Origin: an uncultured Flavobacteriales bacterium
GTDB taxonomy: Bacteria; Bacteroidota; Bacteroidia; Flavobacteriales_D; Crocinitomicaceae
Direction: 5' to 3'
DNA: 64,000 nucleotides
NCBI GenBank assembly: GCA_903939755.1
Contig: CAJAII010000077.1
Coordinates: 124,001 to 188,000, forward strand
The notes below the pieces were generated by a model. That model saw nothing but the letters and a program-made list of their open reading frames with translations. It searched no databases and was not told where the DNA came from. Position 1 is the stretch's first letter. Each line of letters starts with the position of its first letter. The translations under genes and the position numbers were made by a program. This document shows positions 45,318-54,771 of this stretch, piece by piece.

Positions 45318-47705
45318 ATGCTATTTAAATTACAATTCTCTTTAGCTTCAGCCCTTACCATTCTTCTTTTATCGAAGGCCAATTGTCAATTGGTAACGAA
45401 TACCGGGCAATCCCCGCAAGGGCTCGTTCAAAATGTCTTGCTAGGACCAGGTGTTGTTGTTTCAAATATCATGTTCAATGGAAGCAATACGGCAATTGGC
45501 TCCTTTTCTGCAACAGGCACAAATCTCGGAATTAACCAAGGAATCGTAATGACTACAGGTACCGTTTTAAATAATGGTTCAGGACCTCAGGGCCCTAATA
45601 ACCTGCCCAGTGCAGGAATGGATAACAATGTTGGTGGGTCTGGCCTATTGTCAAATTTAATTGGCGGGACACAAACCTATAACGCAGCGATTTTAGAATT
45701 TGACTTTATTCCTTATTCCGACACCGTCAAATTTAAATACGTTTTTGGCTCTGATGAATACCCCGAATTTGCACCACCGAACAACTCTGGGTATAATGAT
45801 GTGTTTGGTTTTTTTATTTCTGGCCCCGGAATCGTTGGAATGCAAAACATTGCCCAACTTCCTAATAATGGCAGTATCGTTTCCATAAATAATGTGAATG
45901 CAATAACAAATTCCCAATATTTTAACGCCAATGGAGACGGCAACATGGCGCCTTACAATTCGTCGCCTTTTTACATTCAATATGATGGATTCACCGATGT
46001 TCTAGAAGCCATTTCGCGCGTTCAATGTGGAGAAACATATCATTTAATTTTAGCTATTGCCGATGTTGGAGATGGAAGTTGGGACTCCGGAATATTCCTT
46101 GAAGCAAATAGTTTAAGTTCACTTACCCCGATTACCGTTTCTTATGCGCTATCACAACAAGCTTATCCAGATCCTTCTTGGTTGGCAGAAGGTTGTGTGA
46201 CTGCGACTGTCACATTGCAAAGAAATAATAACTTAAATAGCAGTTTAACTATTCCTATTCAAACAAGCGGTACTGCTCAAAACATCCTCGATTATACTGG
46301 GGTTCCCAACAGTATAACTTTTCCCGTTGGTCAAAACACAACCTCTTTTACAATAACATCTTTACCAGATGTTTTAGTGGAGGGATTAGAAAGTATTATT
46401 ATGAATTTTAGCGTCACTGATCCCTGCGGAAATATAACACCTATCCCATTGACAATTAATATTCAAGATGTTGCGCCACTTATACTAACAATTCCCGACA
46501 CAAGTGTTTTATGTCCCGGGGCATCTTTATCAATTGTACCCACCCTCTCTGGAGGTGTCCCCCCATACGCATACCTATGGAGTAATGGGGCAACAACAAG
46601 TTCCATCTCAGTAATTGCCAATACAAACAGCACTATATATCTTACGGTAAGTGATAATTGTTCTGGACAATCTGTTACCGATACAGCCATGATAAGCGTT
46701 CCTGTATATTCCCCATTAAGCTTAGTTGTTTCAAATGACATTACAGAGATCTGCCCTTATATTCCGCAAACAATTTATGCGGACGTAAACGGCGGGAGTG
46801 GTGTTTATCTTTATTCTTGGACACAAGGCAATACCTTAATAGGCGCCTCCGATAGCATAATTGTAAGTCCATCTGCATCTACCAATTACCTAGTTACTGT
46901 TACTGATAATTGCGGGAATACCGTATCGGATACTGTTTCATACACGATAACAAGTCCACCTCTTTTAGTAAGTAACAGTCCTGTATTACAGATTTGTCCA
47001 GGAGATAGCGCCTATGTTTCCGCAAGTGCAAGCGGTGGATATGGAAATTATTATTTTTTATGGCCCGCCACAGGCGAAACTACAACCGGAATTTGGGTGC
47101 ACCCAACTGCAAACTCGGTATATCAGGTCATTGTTTCCGATGAATGTCAATCGTTCACTGTTAGTGGATTTAGCCAAGTAATGGTTGTCAAACCGATTGC
47201 AGATTTTAGTGTGAACAGTCAATCAATTATAGAGGGGCTGCCCATTTCCTTTCTAAACCAAACCCAAAATGGCTACGGGTACACCTGGTTATTTGGAGAT
47301 GGAGGAACATCATATGATATACATCCAGTTCATACCTATCCAAGCGATGGAACCTACCTTGTCACTTTATATGCTACAGATATTTACGGGTGCAAAGACA
47401 GCATAACAATGCCCATCTTCATTCAAGAGGAATTATACATTTATATTCCCAACACATTTATCCCCGACGAAAATAGGATAAACGACTTTTTTTCGGGTTC
47501 ATTTGTAGGGGTGGAATGGATAAAGATTGAGATTTTTAATCGCTGGGGAGAATTGGTCTTCGAATCAGAAGATTTAAATTTTGCCTGGGATGGAAAGTAT
47601 AATGGCGCCGATATTCAAAGCGGTTGCTTTACCTGGAAACTTCGCTATAGGCCAAGGCATCTTCAAGAGTTACTGATGACCGGACACGTTAATATAATCC
47701 GTTAG
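45318..47705 (+). CDS. Secreted choice-of-anchor L/PKD protein with T9SS type B sorting domain
   Basis: 795 aa from the ATG at 45318, which gives signal FKLQFSLASALTILLLSKAN. Residues ~30-250 match the choice-of-anchor L pattern (GINQGIVMTTGTVLNNGSG; FVFGSDEYPEF-like KYVFGSDEYPEFAPP; FGFFISGPGI). A Calx-beta-like segment (~255-375), Ig-like repeats with YAYLWSNGATTSSISVI, and a PKD domain (YTWLFGDGGTSYDIHP near 655) follow. The end is a type B domain (IYIPNTFIPDENRINDFFSG; EIFNRWGELVFES). Large surface adhesin-like product exported by T9SS. Confidence 0.87.
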   Translation: MLFKLQFSLASALTILLLSKANCQLVTNTGQSPQGLVQNVLLGPGVVVSNIMFNGSNTAIGSFSATGTNLGINQGIVMTTGTVLNNGSGPQGPNNLPSAGMDNNVGGSGLLSNLIGGTQTYNAAILEFDFIPYSDTVKFKYVFGSDEYPEFAPPNNSGYNDVFGFFISGPGIVGMQNIAQLPNNGSIVSINNVNAITNSQYFNANGDGNMAPYNSSPFYIQYDGFTDVLEAISRVQCGETYHLILAIADVGDGSWDSGIFLEANSLSSLTPITVSYALSQQAYPDPSWLAEGCVTATVTLQRNNNLNSSLTIPIQTSGTAQNILDYTGVPNSITFPVGQNTTSFTITSLPDVLVEGLESIIMNFSVTDPCGNITPIPLTINIQDVAPLILTIPDTSVLCPGASLSIVPTLSGGVPPYAYLWSNGATTSSISVIANTNSTIYLTVSDNCSGQSVTDTAMISVPVYSPLSLVVSNDITEICPYIPQTIYADVNGGSGVYLYSWTQGNTLIGASDSIIVSPSASTNYLVTVTDNCGNTVSDTVSYTITSPPLLVSNSPVLQICPGDSAYVSASASGGYGNYYFLWPATGETTTGIWVHPTANSVYQVIVSDECQSFTVSGFSQVMVVKPIADFSVNSQSIIEGLPISFLNQTQNGYGYTWLFGDGGTSYDIHPVHTYPSDGTYLVTLYATDIYGCKDSITMPIFIQEELYIYIPNTFIPDENRINDFFSGSFVGVEWIKIEIFNRWGELVFESEDLNFAWDGKYNGADIQSGCFTWKLRYRPRHLQELLMTGHVNIIR

Positions 47706-47742
47706 TTTAACAACTAATTATCATTTAATTCCCAAATCCAAC

Positions 47743-47772
47743 TTGTGTTTTGTTGCTTTTAGCGTAATTTCG
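47743..47772 (+). promoter_or_regulatory. Promoter of lepA
   Basis: TTG (47743-47745), a 19-nt spacer and TAATTTCG (47765-47772). It ends only 7 nt before the lepA ATG, so the mRNA leader would be a few bases at most. Confidence 0.55.
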
Positions 47773-47779
47773 CAATCGT

Positions 47780-49576
47780 ATGAAAAACATAAGGAATTTT
47801 TGCATTATCGCACACATTGATCACGGAAAGAGTACACTAGCAGATCGGCTACTTCAAACCACCGGAACAATTTCTGATAGAGATATGAAGGCGCAAGCAT
47901 TAGATGATATGGATTTGGAGAGAGAGCGCGGAATTACCATTAAGAGTCATGCAATCCAAATGAATTATTCAAAAGACGGGGTTGATTACATACTTAATTT
48001 GATCGATACCCCAGGACATGTGGACTTTTCATACGAAGTTTCTAGATCAATTGCAGCATGCGAAGGAGCGCTCTTAATCGTTGATGCATCACAAGGAATA
48101 GAAGCTCAAACGATCTCTAATTTATATTTAGCTTTAGAACACGATTTAGAAATCATTCCCATTTTAAATAAAATGGATTTGCCTGGGGCAATGCCAGAAG
48201 AAGTTTCTGATCAAATTATTGAATTAATCGGCTGTGATATAAGTGAAATTATTCAAGCTTCTGGAAAAACTGGATTAGGGGTAGATGCCATACTTGACGC
48301 TGTAATTAATCGGATCCCGGCACCTAAAGGCGATGAAAATGCGCCACTTCAAGCCATGATTTTTGATTCTGTGTTTAATTCTTTCCGAGGAATTATTGCG
48401 TATTATAGAATAAGAAACGGCGTGATTAAAAAAGGACAGAAAATTCGCTTCATGAATTCAGGAAGGGATTACAATGCAGATGAAATTGGAATTCTTAAAA
48501 TGGAATTGTCCCCACGGAAAGAAGTCCGAGCTGGAGATGTTGGTTATATTATATCTGGTATCAAACAAGCGAATGAAGTTAAAGTTGGTGATACAATTAC
48601 CAGCTCCGACAATCCGTGTGAAGTCGCAATTAAAGGGTTTGAGGATGTTAAACCGATGGTTTTTGCGGGAATCTACCCTGTAGACACAGAGGATTACGAG
48701 GAACTTCGTTATTCTATGGAAAAATTACAACTTAATGATTCCTCCTTGATTTTTGAACCGGAGTCTTCCCAAGCTCTTGGCTTTGGTTTTCGATGTGGCT
48801 TTTTAGGAATGTTACACATGGAAATTATTCAAGAGCGCCTTGAAAGAGAATTCAATATGACGGTAATTACCACCGTTCCGAATGTTTCGTATAAAGCTTT
48901 TATGAAAAAGGATCCCGACAAAATGATGATCGTCAATAATCCTTCTGAATTACCCGACCCTTCTGGCATGGATCGCATTGAAGAACCTTATATTTCCGCT
49001 CAAGTTATTACCAAAACAGAATATGTTGGATCAATTATGACCCTTTGTATTGAAAAAAGGGGCGAGTTAAAAAACCAAGTGTATTTAACCCAAGATCGAG
49101 TTGAAATTTCATTTGAAATGCCCTTGGCTGAAATCGTTTTTGATTTTTATGACCGCTTAAAGTCTGTATCTCGTGGCTATGCCTCCTTTGATTATCATCC
49201 TATTGGCTACCGAGAATCTGATTTAATTAAATTAGATTTAATGTTAAATGCTGAGCAAGTTGATGCGCTTTCTGCTTTAGTACATAGGAGTAATGCCTTT
49301 GATTTAGGAAAAAGAATCTGTATAAAATTAAAAGAGTTAATTCCGCGACAACAATTTGAAATTCCGATTCAAGCAGCCATTGGGGCCAAAATTATTGCGC
49401 GTGAAACGATAAAGGCACTTAGAAAAGATGTTACCGCTAAATGTTATGGGGGTGACATCTCAAGAAAAAGGAAGTTATTAGAAAAACAAAAAGAAGGTAA
49501 AAAAAGAATGCGACAAGTTGGACGCGTTGAAGTTCCTCAAGAAGCATTTTTAGCAGTATTAAAACTTAACGATTAA
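47780..49576 (+). CDS. lepA: Elongation factor 4 (LepA)
   Basis: 598-aa translational GTPase that acts on stalled ribosomes. G1 [16 protein letters not shown]3 [12 protein letters not shown] and G4 NKMDLPGA are visible, followed by the LepA-specific C-terminal domain ([32 protein letters not shown] region and [20 protein letters not shown] at the end). The length is standard. The next gene starts 4 nt after its stop. Confidence 0.98.
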   Translation: MKNIRNFCIIAHIDHGKSTLADRLLQTTGTISDRDMKAQALDDMDLERERGITIKSHAIQMNYSKDGVDYILNLIDTPGHVDFSYEVSRSIAACEGALLIVDASQGIEAQTISNLYLALEHDLEIIPILNKMDLPGAMPEEVSDQIIELIGCDISEIIQASGKTGLGVDAILDAVINRIPAPKGDENAPLQAMIFDSVFNSFRGIIAYYRIRNGVIKKGQKIRFMNSGRDYNADEIGILKMELSPRKEVRAGDVGYIISGIKQANEVKVGDTITSSDNPCEVAIKGFEDVKPMVFAGIYPVDTEDYEELRYSMEKLQLNDSSLIFEPESSQALGFGFRCGFLGMLHMEIIQERLEREFNMTVITTVPNVSYKAFMKKDPDKMMIVNNPSELPDPSGMDRIEEPYISAQVITKTEYVGSIMTLCIEKRGELKNQVYLTQDRVEISFEMPLAEIVFDFYDRLKSVSRGYASFDYHPIGYRESDLIKLDLMLNAEQVDALSALVHRSNAFDLGKRICIKLKELIPRQQFEIPIQAAIGAKIIARETIKALRKDVTAKCYGGDISRKRKLLEKQKEGKKRMRQVGRVEVPQEAFLAVLKLND

Positions 49577-49580
49577 AATT

Positions 49581-50009
49581 ATGAATATTCTAAACCACAC
49601 CCATTCCGGATTAAGATGGATCGCGTTAATTCTTTTGATTTGGGCGATCACTAACGCTTTTACAGCAAAACGATTTGAGAAAAAACATAAAATGATAACT
49701 CTTTTTGCCATGGTATGTTTACACATTCAATTGGTTATCGGGTTAATTCAATATTTCACCTCCGCGAAAGTGCAATTTACCGCTGGATGGATGAAAGAAC
49801 CATTACTCCGTTTCTATGGCATGGAACATTTGGCCGGTATGTTATTGGCCATTATTTTAATCACTATTGGTTATAGCAAAGCGAAAAGAAAAGAAAATGA
49901 TGCGGATAAATTTAAAGTAATCCGCTTATTTTATTCAATAGGATTAATCATTATTCTTTTATCTATTCCTTGGCCTTTTAGGGCAAATCTTGGTGGGGGA
50001 TGGTTCTAA
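49581..50009 (+). CDS. Four-helix membrane protein, cytochrome b-like
   Basis: 142 aa with four hydrophobic helices. Histidines lie near helix ends: NHTHSGLRW (6, 8), CLHIQLVIGL (near 49) and GMEHLAGMLL (near 81), plausible heme ligands, so the usual label cytochrome B is reasonable but unproven. It starts 4 nt after lepA and overlaps the cytochrome c lipoprotein gene by 10 nt, which supports an electron-transfer pair. Confidence 0.75.
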   Translation: MNILNHTHSGLRWIALILLIWAITNAFTAKRFEKKHKMITLFAMVCLHIQLVIGLIQYFTSAKVQFTAGWMKEPLLRFYGMEHLAGMLLAIILITIGYSKAKRKENDADKFKVIRLFYSIGLIIILLSIPWPFRANLGGGWF

Positions 50010-50329
50010 GGATTAGTTATTTCTGCTCTTGCCTACTTTTAGTGGTAAGTTGCTCTTCATCTGGCGATAAAGTTATACCTGAGCCACCTGCCCCCCCAGA
50101 AGTAGTAGGTGAAAATTTATTCATCATGCATTGTGCCGTATGTCATGGGGAAGATGGTAAATTAGGTGCGTCAGGCGCAAAGGATTTATCCATTTCCAAC
50201 TTAAGTGATGCGGCAACCTTAAAAATAATTAAAGAGGGTAAAAATGCCATGCCTCCGATGAAAGCATTACTTGGGAATAATAAAAATATAAGCTTAGTAT
50301 TGGAACACATTAAAAAATTAAGACATTGA
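50000..50329 (+). CDS. Cytochrome c lipoprotein
   Basis: 109 aa. Signal RISYFCSCLLLVVSCSSSG with lipobox VVSC, a proline-rich linker (PEPPAPPEVVG), then a class I cytochrome c domain with CAVCHGEDGK near 47 and the methionine ligand in GKNAMPPMKALL near 80-90. It would act at the periplasmic face. Overlaps the four-helix gene upstream by 10 nt and the hflX TTG start downstream by 4 nt. Confidence 0.88.
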   Translation: MVLRISYFCSCLLLVVSCSSSGDKVIPEPPAPPEVVGENLFIMHCAVCHGEDGKLGASGAKDLSISNLSDAATLKIIKEGKNAMPPMKALLGNNKNISLVLEHIKKLRH

Positions 50330-51513
50330 CAGAAGGATACGATACATCCGTGCCAACAGAAGAGCCATGCGTTTTAGTTGGTGTCATAAGCGCTGACATC
50401 ACCGAAGCAATCGCTATAGAATACATTAACGAATTGTCTTTTTTAGCTGAAACGGCTGGCGCTATCACCAGAAAAACCTTCATGCAACGATTGCCCTTTC
50501 CTAATCCTAAAACATATGTGGGAAAAGGAAAGTTAGAAGAAATAAAAGAATATATCCGAGCAACGAATACAGAGTTAGTGATTTTCGATGATGAATTATC
50601 GCCATCACAACTACGTAATATTGAAAAAGAACTAGAATGCAAAGTGCTGGATCGGCCGATTCTTATTCTTGATATTTTCGCCAGTAGAGCCAGTAGTTTC
50701 CATTCAAAAACACAAGTGGAATTAGCCCAGCTTCAATACATGCTTCCGCGATTAACGCGCATGTGGACACACCTCGAACGTCAAAAAGGGGGGATTGGAC
50801 TTCGAGGTCCAGGCGAATCTCAAATAGAAACAGACCGAAGAATTATCCAAATGCGCATTTCTTTAATGAAAGAGCGCCTTCAAGATATTGATAAACAAAT
50901 GACCATACAAAGAGGCAATCGGGGGCAACTGGTAAGAGTCGCTCTTGTTGGTTATACCAATGTGGGTAAAAGTACTTTGATGAATTTGTTGGCTAAATCA
51001 GATGTGTTTGCAGAGGATAAACTATTTGCCACTTTGGATACTACCGTACGAAAAGTAGTTATCGATAATCTTCCTTTTTTACTTACGGATACTGTTGGGT
51101 TCATTCGAAAATTACCTCAGCAACTAGTAGAATCTTTTAAATCAACATTAGACGAAGTAAGGGAAGCAGATATACTTGTTCATGTTTTAGATCTATCACA
51201 TCCGAATTTTGAAGAGCAATTTAATATCGTGAATGAAACACTTCATGAAATCGATAATACAGAAAAGCCAAGCATCCTTGTTTTTAATAAAATTGATGCT
51301 TTTTCACCACAAGAACTTGATGGTGATGAAGACGAGACGATTAATAGCATCGAGGTTCTTAAAAAAACATGGATGGCTAAAATGCAAAAAACAACCTGTG
51401 TTTTTATTTCTGCGACCGAAAAAGAAAATATAGAAGAGTTAAAATCTGTAATATATGAAGAGGTAAAAACAGTTTTTAGTATTCGCTACCCGTATAGTAA
51501 TTTCCTATATTAA
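50326..51513 (+). CDS. hflX: GTPase HflX
   Basis: 395-aa ribosome-associated GTPase. GGIGLRGPGESQIETDRR near 153-170 is the HflX signature; G1 GYTNVGKST near 209, G3 DTVGFIRKLPQQ and G4 NKID follow. The start appears to be TTG at 50326, overlapping the preceding stop as TTGA: no ATG occurs before residue 49 and the N-terminal domain (VLVGVISADITEAI) needs it. A strong terminator lies 28 nt after the stop. Confidence 0.95.
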   Translation: MTEGYDTSVPTEEPCVLVGVISADITEAIAIEYINELSFLAETAGAITRKTFMQRLPFPNPKTYVGKGKLEEIKEYIRATNTELVIFDDELSPSQLRNIEKELECKVLDRPILILDIFASRASSFHSKTQVELAQLQYMLPRLTRMWTHLERQKGGIGLRGPGESQIETDRRIIQMRISLMKERLQDIDKQMTIQRGNRGQLVRVALVGYTNVGKSTLMNLLAKSDVFAEDKLFATLDTTVRKVVIDNLPFLLTDTVGFIRKLPQQLVESFKSTLDEVREADILVHVLDLSHPNFEEQFNIVNETLHEIDNTEKPSILVFNKIDAFSPQELDGDEDETINSIEVLKKTWMAKMQKTTCVFISATEKENIEELKSVIYEEVKTVFSIRYPYSNFLY

Positions 51514-51540
51514 TAAAACCCGAATCGTATTAAATAAAAA

Positions 51541-51560
51541 AAGGGGAGCAAGCTCCCCTT
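51541..51560. terminator. Bidirectional rho-independent terminator between hflX and a convergent T9SS gene
   Basis: AAGGGGAG pairs with CTCCCCTT across a CAAG loop; A-rich sequence precedes and TTTTT follows, so the stem can end transcription from hflX (+) and from the convergent T9SS gene (-). Confidence 0.85.
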
Positions 51561-51584
51561 TTTCAATACACATTAATTGTTAGC

Positions 51585-53105
51585 TTATCTAACAACAACA
51601 TTTTTTGTAGTCGTTGCTCCATTTGAAGTAACGGTAACGATGTAGCTTCCTTTAGCAATACTTTCTGTTGAGAAAGATACCAATTGAGAACCTACTAAAT
51701 TTGTAAATGATTTTGTAGCGATTGTTCTTCCTTGAATATCAACTAAAGAAACTGAAAAATCATTGTTGTTTGCTTCAAAAGAAACATTAACTAAATCAGA
51801 TGCTGGGTTAGGGAATACATTCATTGCGATTGTTTCCATTTCATTTAAACCAGCAACGCCTGTTTTGAATACTTTTTGCTCGCTATCTCCAAACGTGCCT
51901 CCAGATGCTAAAGTCGCTCCAGATGCATCAAGAATCGTGTATCCACCATCACCATATTGACAGCAAATTCCATCACCATATACGTCAAGTATTTCAAATG
52001 TATAACACGTGTTTGGTGTTAAATTAGCCTGAACTGGTGTTTGAACTGTTACACCTGCAGCTCCTAAATCTGGTCCAAAACCAGTTCCGGAAGCTACTGT
52101 TGCTCCTGCAGCATTTTTAATGGTCCAAGATGTTTCAGTACCATACTGATCGGTAGTAAGGTTTACTGTTACATACTGGTTAACAGCAACTAAAGCTGTT
52201 GAAACAGTTGCATTCACACCATTGTTTGCAGCGTTTGCATCAGCTGCTGTAGCAACCGTAACAACCAATGCTCCTCCTGTAAATGCAGCAATTGGAGTAC
52301 AAGTAACCGTTGCAACACCGTAAGTAGCTAAACTTCCTGAATATGTTCCAGTTGAAACTGTTGTTCCACCTTGCGTTACAGTAACAGTTGCCGCAGTTAA
52401 GGGGCTAGTTCCATTATTTTGAATCTTCACCTCTGGAGTATAAGCACCTTGACAGTGAACTAAAGGACTTTCGTAAGAAAGTGCTGCTACGTCTGCAGGA
52501 TTTGAAGCTGGAGGAGGGCAAGAACCAACTGCTGTATAAATAGCAGCTGCAGTTGCTTGGCCAATCTCTGTTACTACACGGTTCGGACAAATTTTGTAGA
52601 TTGTTGGAAAATAAGCAATGTTAAAGTTGGTGTTGATCGTATTTGCTGTAGCCGTGATTGGATTCGCCATTGGGAATTGAATTTGACCTGCAGCATTTGG
52701 GTTTGTCCAGTCGCCAATTGCTCCTGATCCGTCTAACATCGTAGCATCTGCAGTTGCACCATCGCCCTCAATCCAAATAACCATAAGGTCATCCGTTGTT
52801 GTTGCAGAAACACCAGGGTATCCTGCTGGTCCGTGTGCAGCATAAGCATCTTCTAATGCACCTGATAAATGATAATTCCAACATGGTCCGCACCAAGTTG
52901 CTGAAACGTCCAAAATAACCGTGTAACCAGCATCAAGATAGTCATACAATTTATAAGAACCATTGTTTGTCATTCCGGCTGTAGATAACCAAGGCTGATA
53001 TGCACTAACTGTAAAGTCTGGTGCAATGCTACCAGGAGCCAACTGGGCAAATGTTGTTGCTGAAGTTGCTGAAAGCAACAAAGCTGAAAGTAATAGTTTT
53101 TTCAT
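51585..53105 (-). CDS. Secreted thioredoxin-like protein with T9SS type A sorting domain
   Basis: 506 aa. Signal KKLLLSALLLSATSATTFAQ. The N-terminal ~190 residues look like a redoxin/thioredoxin domain with PGSIAPDFTVSAYQPWLS and the active-site motif ATWCGPCWNYH near residue 70. A CARDB-like beta domain (~210-300; SPLTAATVTVTQGGTTVSTG) and a region with CYTFEILDVYGDGICCQYG follow. The C-terminus is a type A sorting domain (MNVFPNPASDLVNVSFEAN ... KGSYIVTVTSNGATTTKNVV). Family resembles Omp28/redoxin surface proteins of Bacteroidota. Stands alone behind a shared terminator. Confidence 0.87.
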   Translation of the reverse strand: MKKLLLSALLLSATSATTFAQLAPGSIAPDFTVSAYQPWLSTAGMTNNGSYKLYDYLDAGYTVILDVSATWCGPCWNYHLSGALEDAYAAHGPAGYPGVSATTTDDLMVIWIEGDGATADATMLDGSGAIGDWTNPNAAGQIQFPMANPITATANTINTNFNIAYFPTIYKICPNRVVTEIGQATAAAIYTAVGSCPPPASNPADVAALSYESPLVHCQGAYTPEVKIQNNGTSPLTAATVTVTQGGTTVSTGTYSGSLATYGVATVTCTPIAAFTGGALVVTVATAADANAANNGVNATVSTALVAVNQYVTVNLTTDQYGTETSWTIKNAAGATVASGTGFGPDLGAAGVTVQTPVQANLTPNTCYTFEILDVYGDGICCQYGDGGYTILDASGATLASGGTFGDSEQKVFKTGVAGLNEMETIAMNVFPNPASDLVNVSFEANNNDFSVSLVDIQGRTIATKSFTNLVGSQLVSFSTESIAKGSYIVTVTSNGATTTKNVVVR

Positions 53106-53228
53106 TTTATAAAGATTAAAGTTGTGCGTAAAAATAACTCCAAATTTCTAGCAAACAAAACTTTTTGTGCATTAATGTGAATTTAATGAGAAGGAGTTAT
53201 TAATAAAAGGCTTAAAACAGTAGGAAAG

Positions 53229-53978
53229 TTATTTTTTCTTGAGCTGCTCTAAAATAAAAAGCTCAATTGCACCCACCATTGAAGGTGCTTTAGGGTGTGG
53301 TGCATTTACATCAAGGCGCAAGTTATGCTTTTCGACTGCCATTGCCGTTGTAGGGCCAAAAGCAGCAATCGCTGTGGTGTTTTGTTTGAAATCGGGAAAG
53401 TTTACAAAAAGTGATTCAATTCCTCCCGGGCTGAAAAAAACCAACAAATCGTAATAAACATTTTCTAAATCCGAAAGGTCTGCTGCTACAGTACGATATA
53501 AAATCGTTTTGGAAAACCGAATTTTACTTTGCTCCAAGGTTTGTGGGATATTATCGCGCAGTATATCCGTACAAGGCAGTAGAAAATTTTCTGTTTTGTG
53601 CTTCTTCATTACCTCAACTAAATCTTCAATTGTTTGTTTTCCAAAGAAAATTCTCCGTTTACGATAAGCCACATATTTTTGTAGGTATAGTGCCACAGCT
53701 TCAGAAATGCAAAAATATTTCATCTCCTCTGGTACAGTAAATCTTGACTCTTCAGCGATCCTGAAAAAATGATCGACAGCAACTTTTGATGTGATTATTA
53801 TTGCTGTATGATCCGTTAGATTAATTTTTTGTGCGCGAAATTCTTTTACGGGAACTCCTTCCACCTTGATAAATGGCCTAAAATCAATTTTGATTTTGTA
53901 CTTTTTTTCCAACTCAAAATAGGGCGAATTTGCTCCTTCAGGTTGAGGCTGGGACACTAGAATCGTTTTTATTGCCAA
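53229..53978 (-). CDS. hemD: Uroporphyrinogen-III synthase
   Basis: 249-aa cytoplasmic enzyme that cyclises hydroxymethylbilane in heme synthesis. Bacteroidota HemD is divergent, but TILVSQPQPEGANSPYFEL, IIITSKVAVDHFF near 75, and LLVFFSPGGIESLF plus AIAAFGPTTAMAVEKHNL at the C-terminus match the fold. The start codon is TTG (53978); no ATG is available in frame nearby and the next residues (AIKTILVSQP) fit the family. DUF4271 is directly upstream, a conserved pairing. Confidence 0.88.
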   Translation of the reverse strand: MAIKTILVSQPQPEGANSPYFELEKKYKIKIDFRPFIKVEGVPVKEFRAQKINLTDHTAIIITSKVAVDHFFRIAEESRFTVPEEMKYFCISEAVALYLQKYVAYRKRRIFFGKQTIEDLVEVMKKHKTENFLLPCTDILRDNIPQTLEQSKIRFSKTILYRTVAADLSDLENVYYDLLVFFSPGGIESLFVNFPDFKQNTTAIAAFGPTTAMAVEKHNLRLDVNAPHPKAPSMVGAIELFILEQLKKK

Positions 53979-53999
53979 GTCTAAAAGTTTAAGGTTGTG

Positions 54000-54674
54000 C
54001 TACTTAACAAATGAAGAAAGTTTGTTGCCAAAGAAAACAAAAATAGCGATCAATGGCAAAACTTCAACGGCGCAAAAGTACAATAAAATGTAATACCATC
54101 TAATTCCCATTAACATTGAAGTAATAATTCCTTTTAATATGCGATTTAGAAACATGATAAAAAAACCAACTAAAAGGGCTGAAAACATCATTTCCATTAA
54201 AGATTTATTTAATGTAATAATAATGGCTACAGTTAAAAAGAAAAAGCCACCAGCACAAATTGCAAAGCGCAAATGATATTTTAAATATCTTATGATGGGG
54301 TGCTTTCCTATCATCGCGAAAATCAGGCCCTGCCCCGCCTTCCAATATAACAATAATGCCATTGGTATTAAAAATACAATCAACCATGTTTTAAAATCTG
54401 CCGCATTTAAATCGATGACTAACAGTAATGCTAAAGCCGCGCCAATTATAAAATTTAAGGTCAATAATCGAAAAGTGGCGAGGCTCATTCTCTCTGAGTC
54501 ATGATTGAATGAATCTTCTTTTTGAACCCTATAAAAACCTAAGAATACCAGAGGAATCAATTTAACTTGTCTGGCAGAGGCAATTGCGATAAGTAGTAGA
54601 GATAATGAACACGTCAGCAACCACCCAATAGAGATTTGTTGTTCTCGAAGATGAAGTGTTAACGTTTCATTCAT
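54000..54674 (-). CDS. DUF4271 family membrane protein
   Basis: 224 aa with about seven hydrophobic segments spread over the whole length, beginning after a short polar N-terminus (LTLHLREQQISIGW). The middle loop FLGFYRVQKEDSFNHDSERM fits DUF4271, which is nearly always upstream of hemD in Flavobacteriales. Function unknown; the pairing hints at a link to heme or envelope metabolism. Confidence 0.8.
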   Translation of the reverse strand: MNETLTLHLREQQISIGWLLTCSLSLLLIAIASARQVKLIPLVFLGFYRVQKEDSFNHDSERMSLATFRLLTLNFIIGAALALLLVIDLNAADFKTWLIVFLIPMALLLYWKAGQGLIFAMIGKHPIIRYLKYHLRFAICAGGFFFLTVAIIITLNKSLMEMMFSALLVGFFIMFLNRILKGIITSMLMGIRWYYILLYFCAVEVLPLIAIFVFFGNKLSSFVK

Positions 54675-54699
54675 TTTGGATACCTGTTTAATGACGCTA

Positions 54700-54752
54700 C
54701 AAAATTAAATAGAAACTCCTTTAAATTAAGTTTTATTTATTGATTACTTTTG
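54700..54752. promoter_or_regulatory. Divergent -7 elements for DUF4271-hemD and the acyl-CoA dehydrogenase
   Basis: Minus strand: TAATTTTG at 54707-54700, 26 nt before the DUF4271 start. Plus strand: TACTTTTG at 54745-54752, 19 nt before the acyl-CoA dehydrogenase ATG. Neither has a clear TTG at the right distance upstream. Confidence 0.5.
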
Positions 54753-54771
54753 CAGCACTAAAACATATTTG

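Noticed and set aside
50788-50794. G6 run in hflX as a phase-variable tract
   Set aside because: It encodes the conserved GGIGLRGPGES motif of the family and is short.
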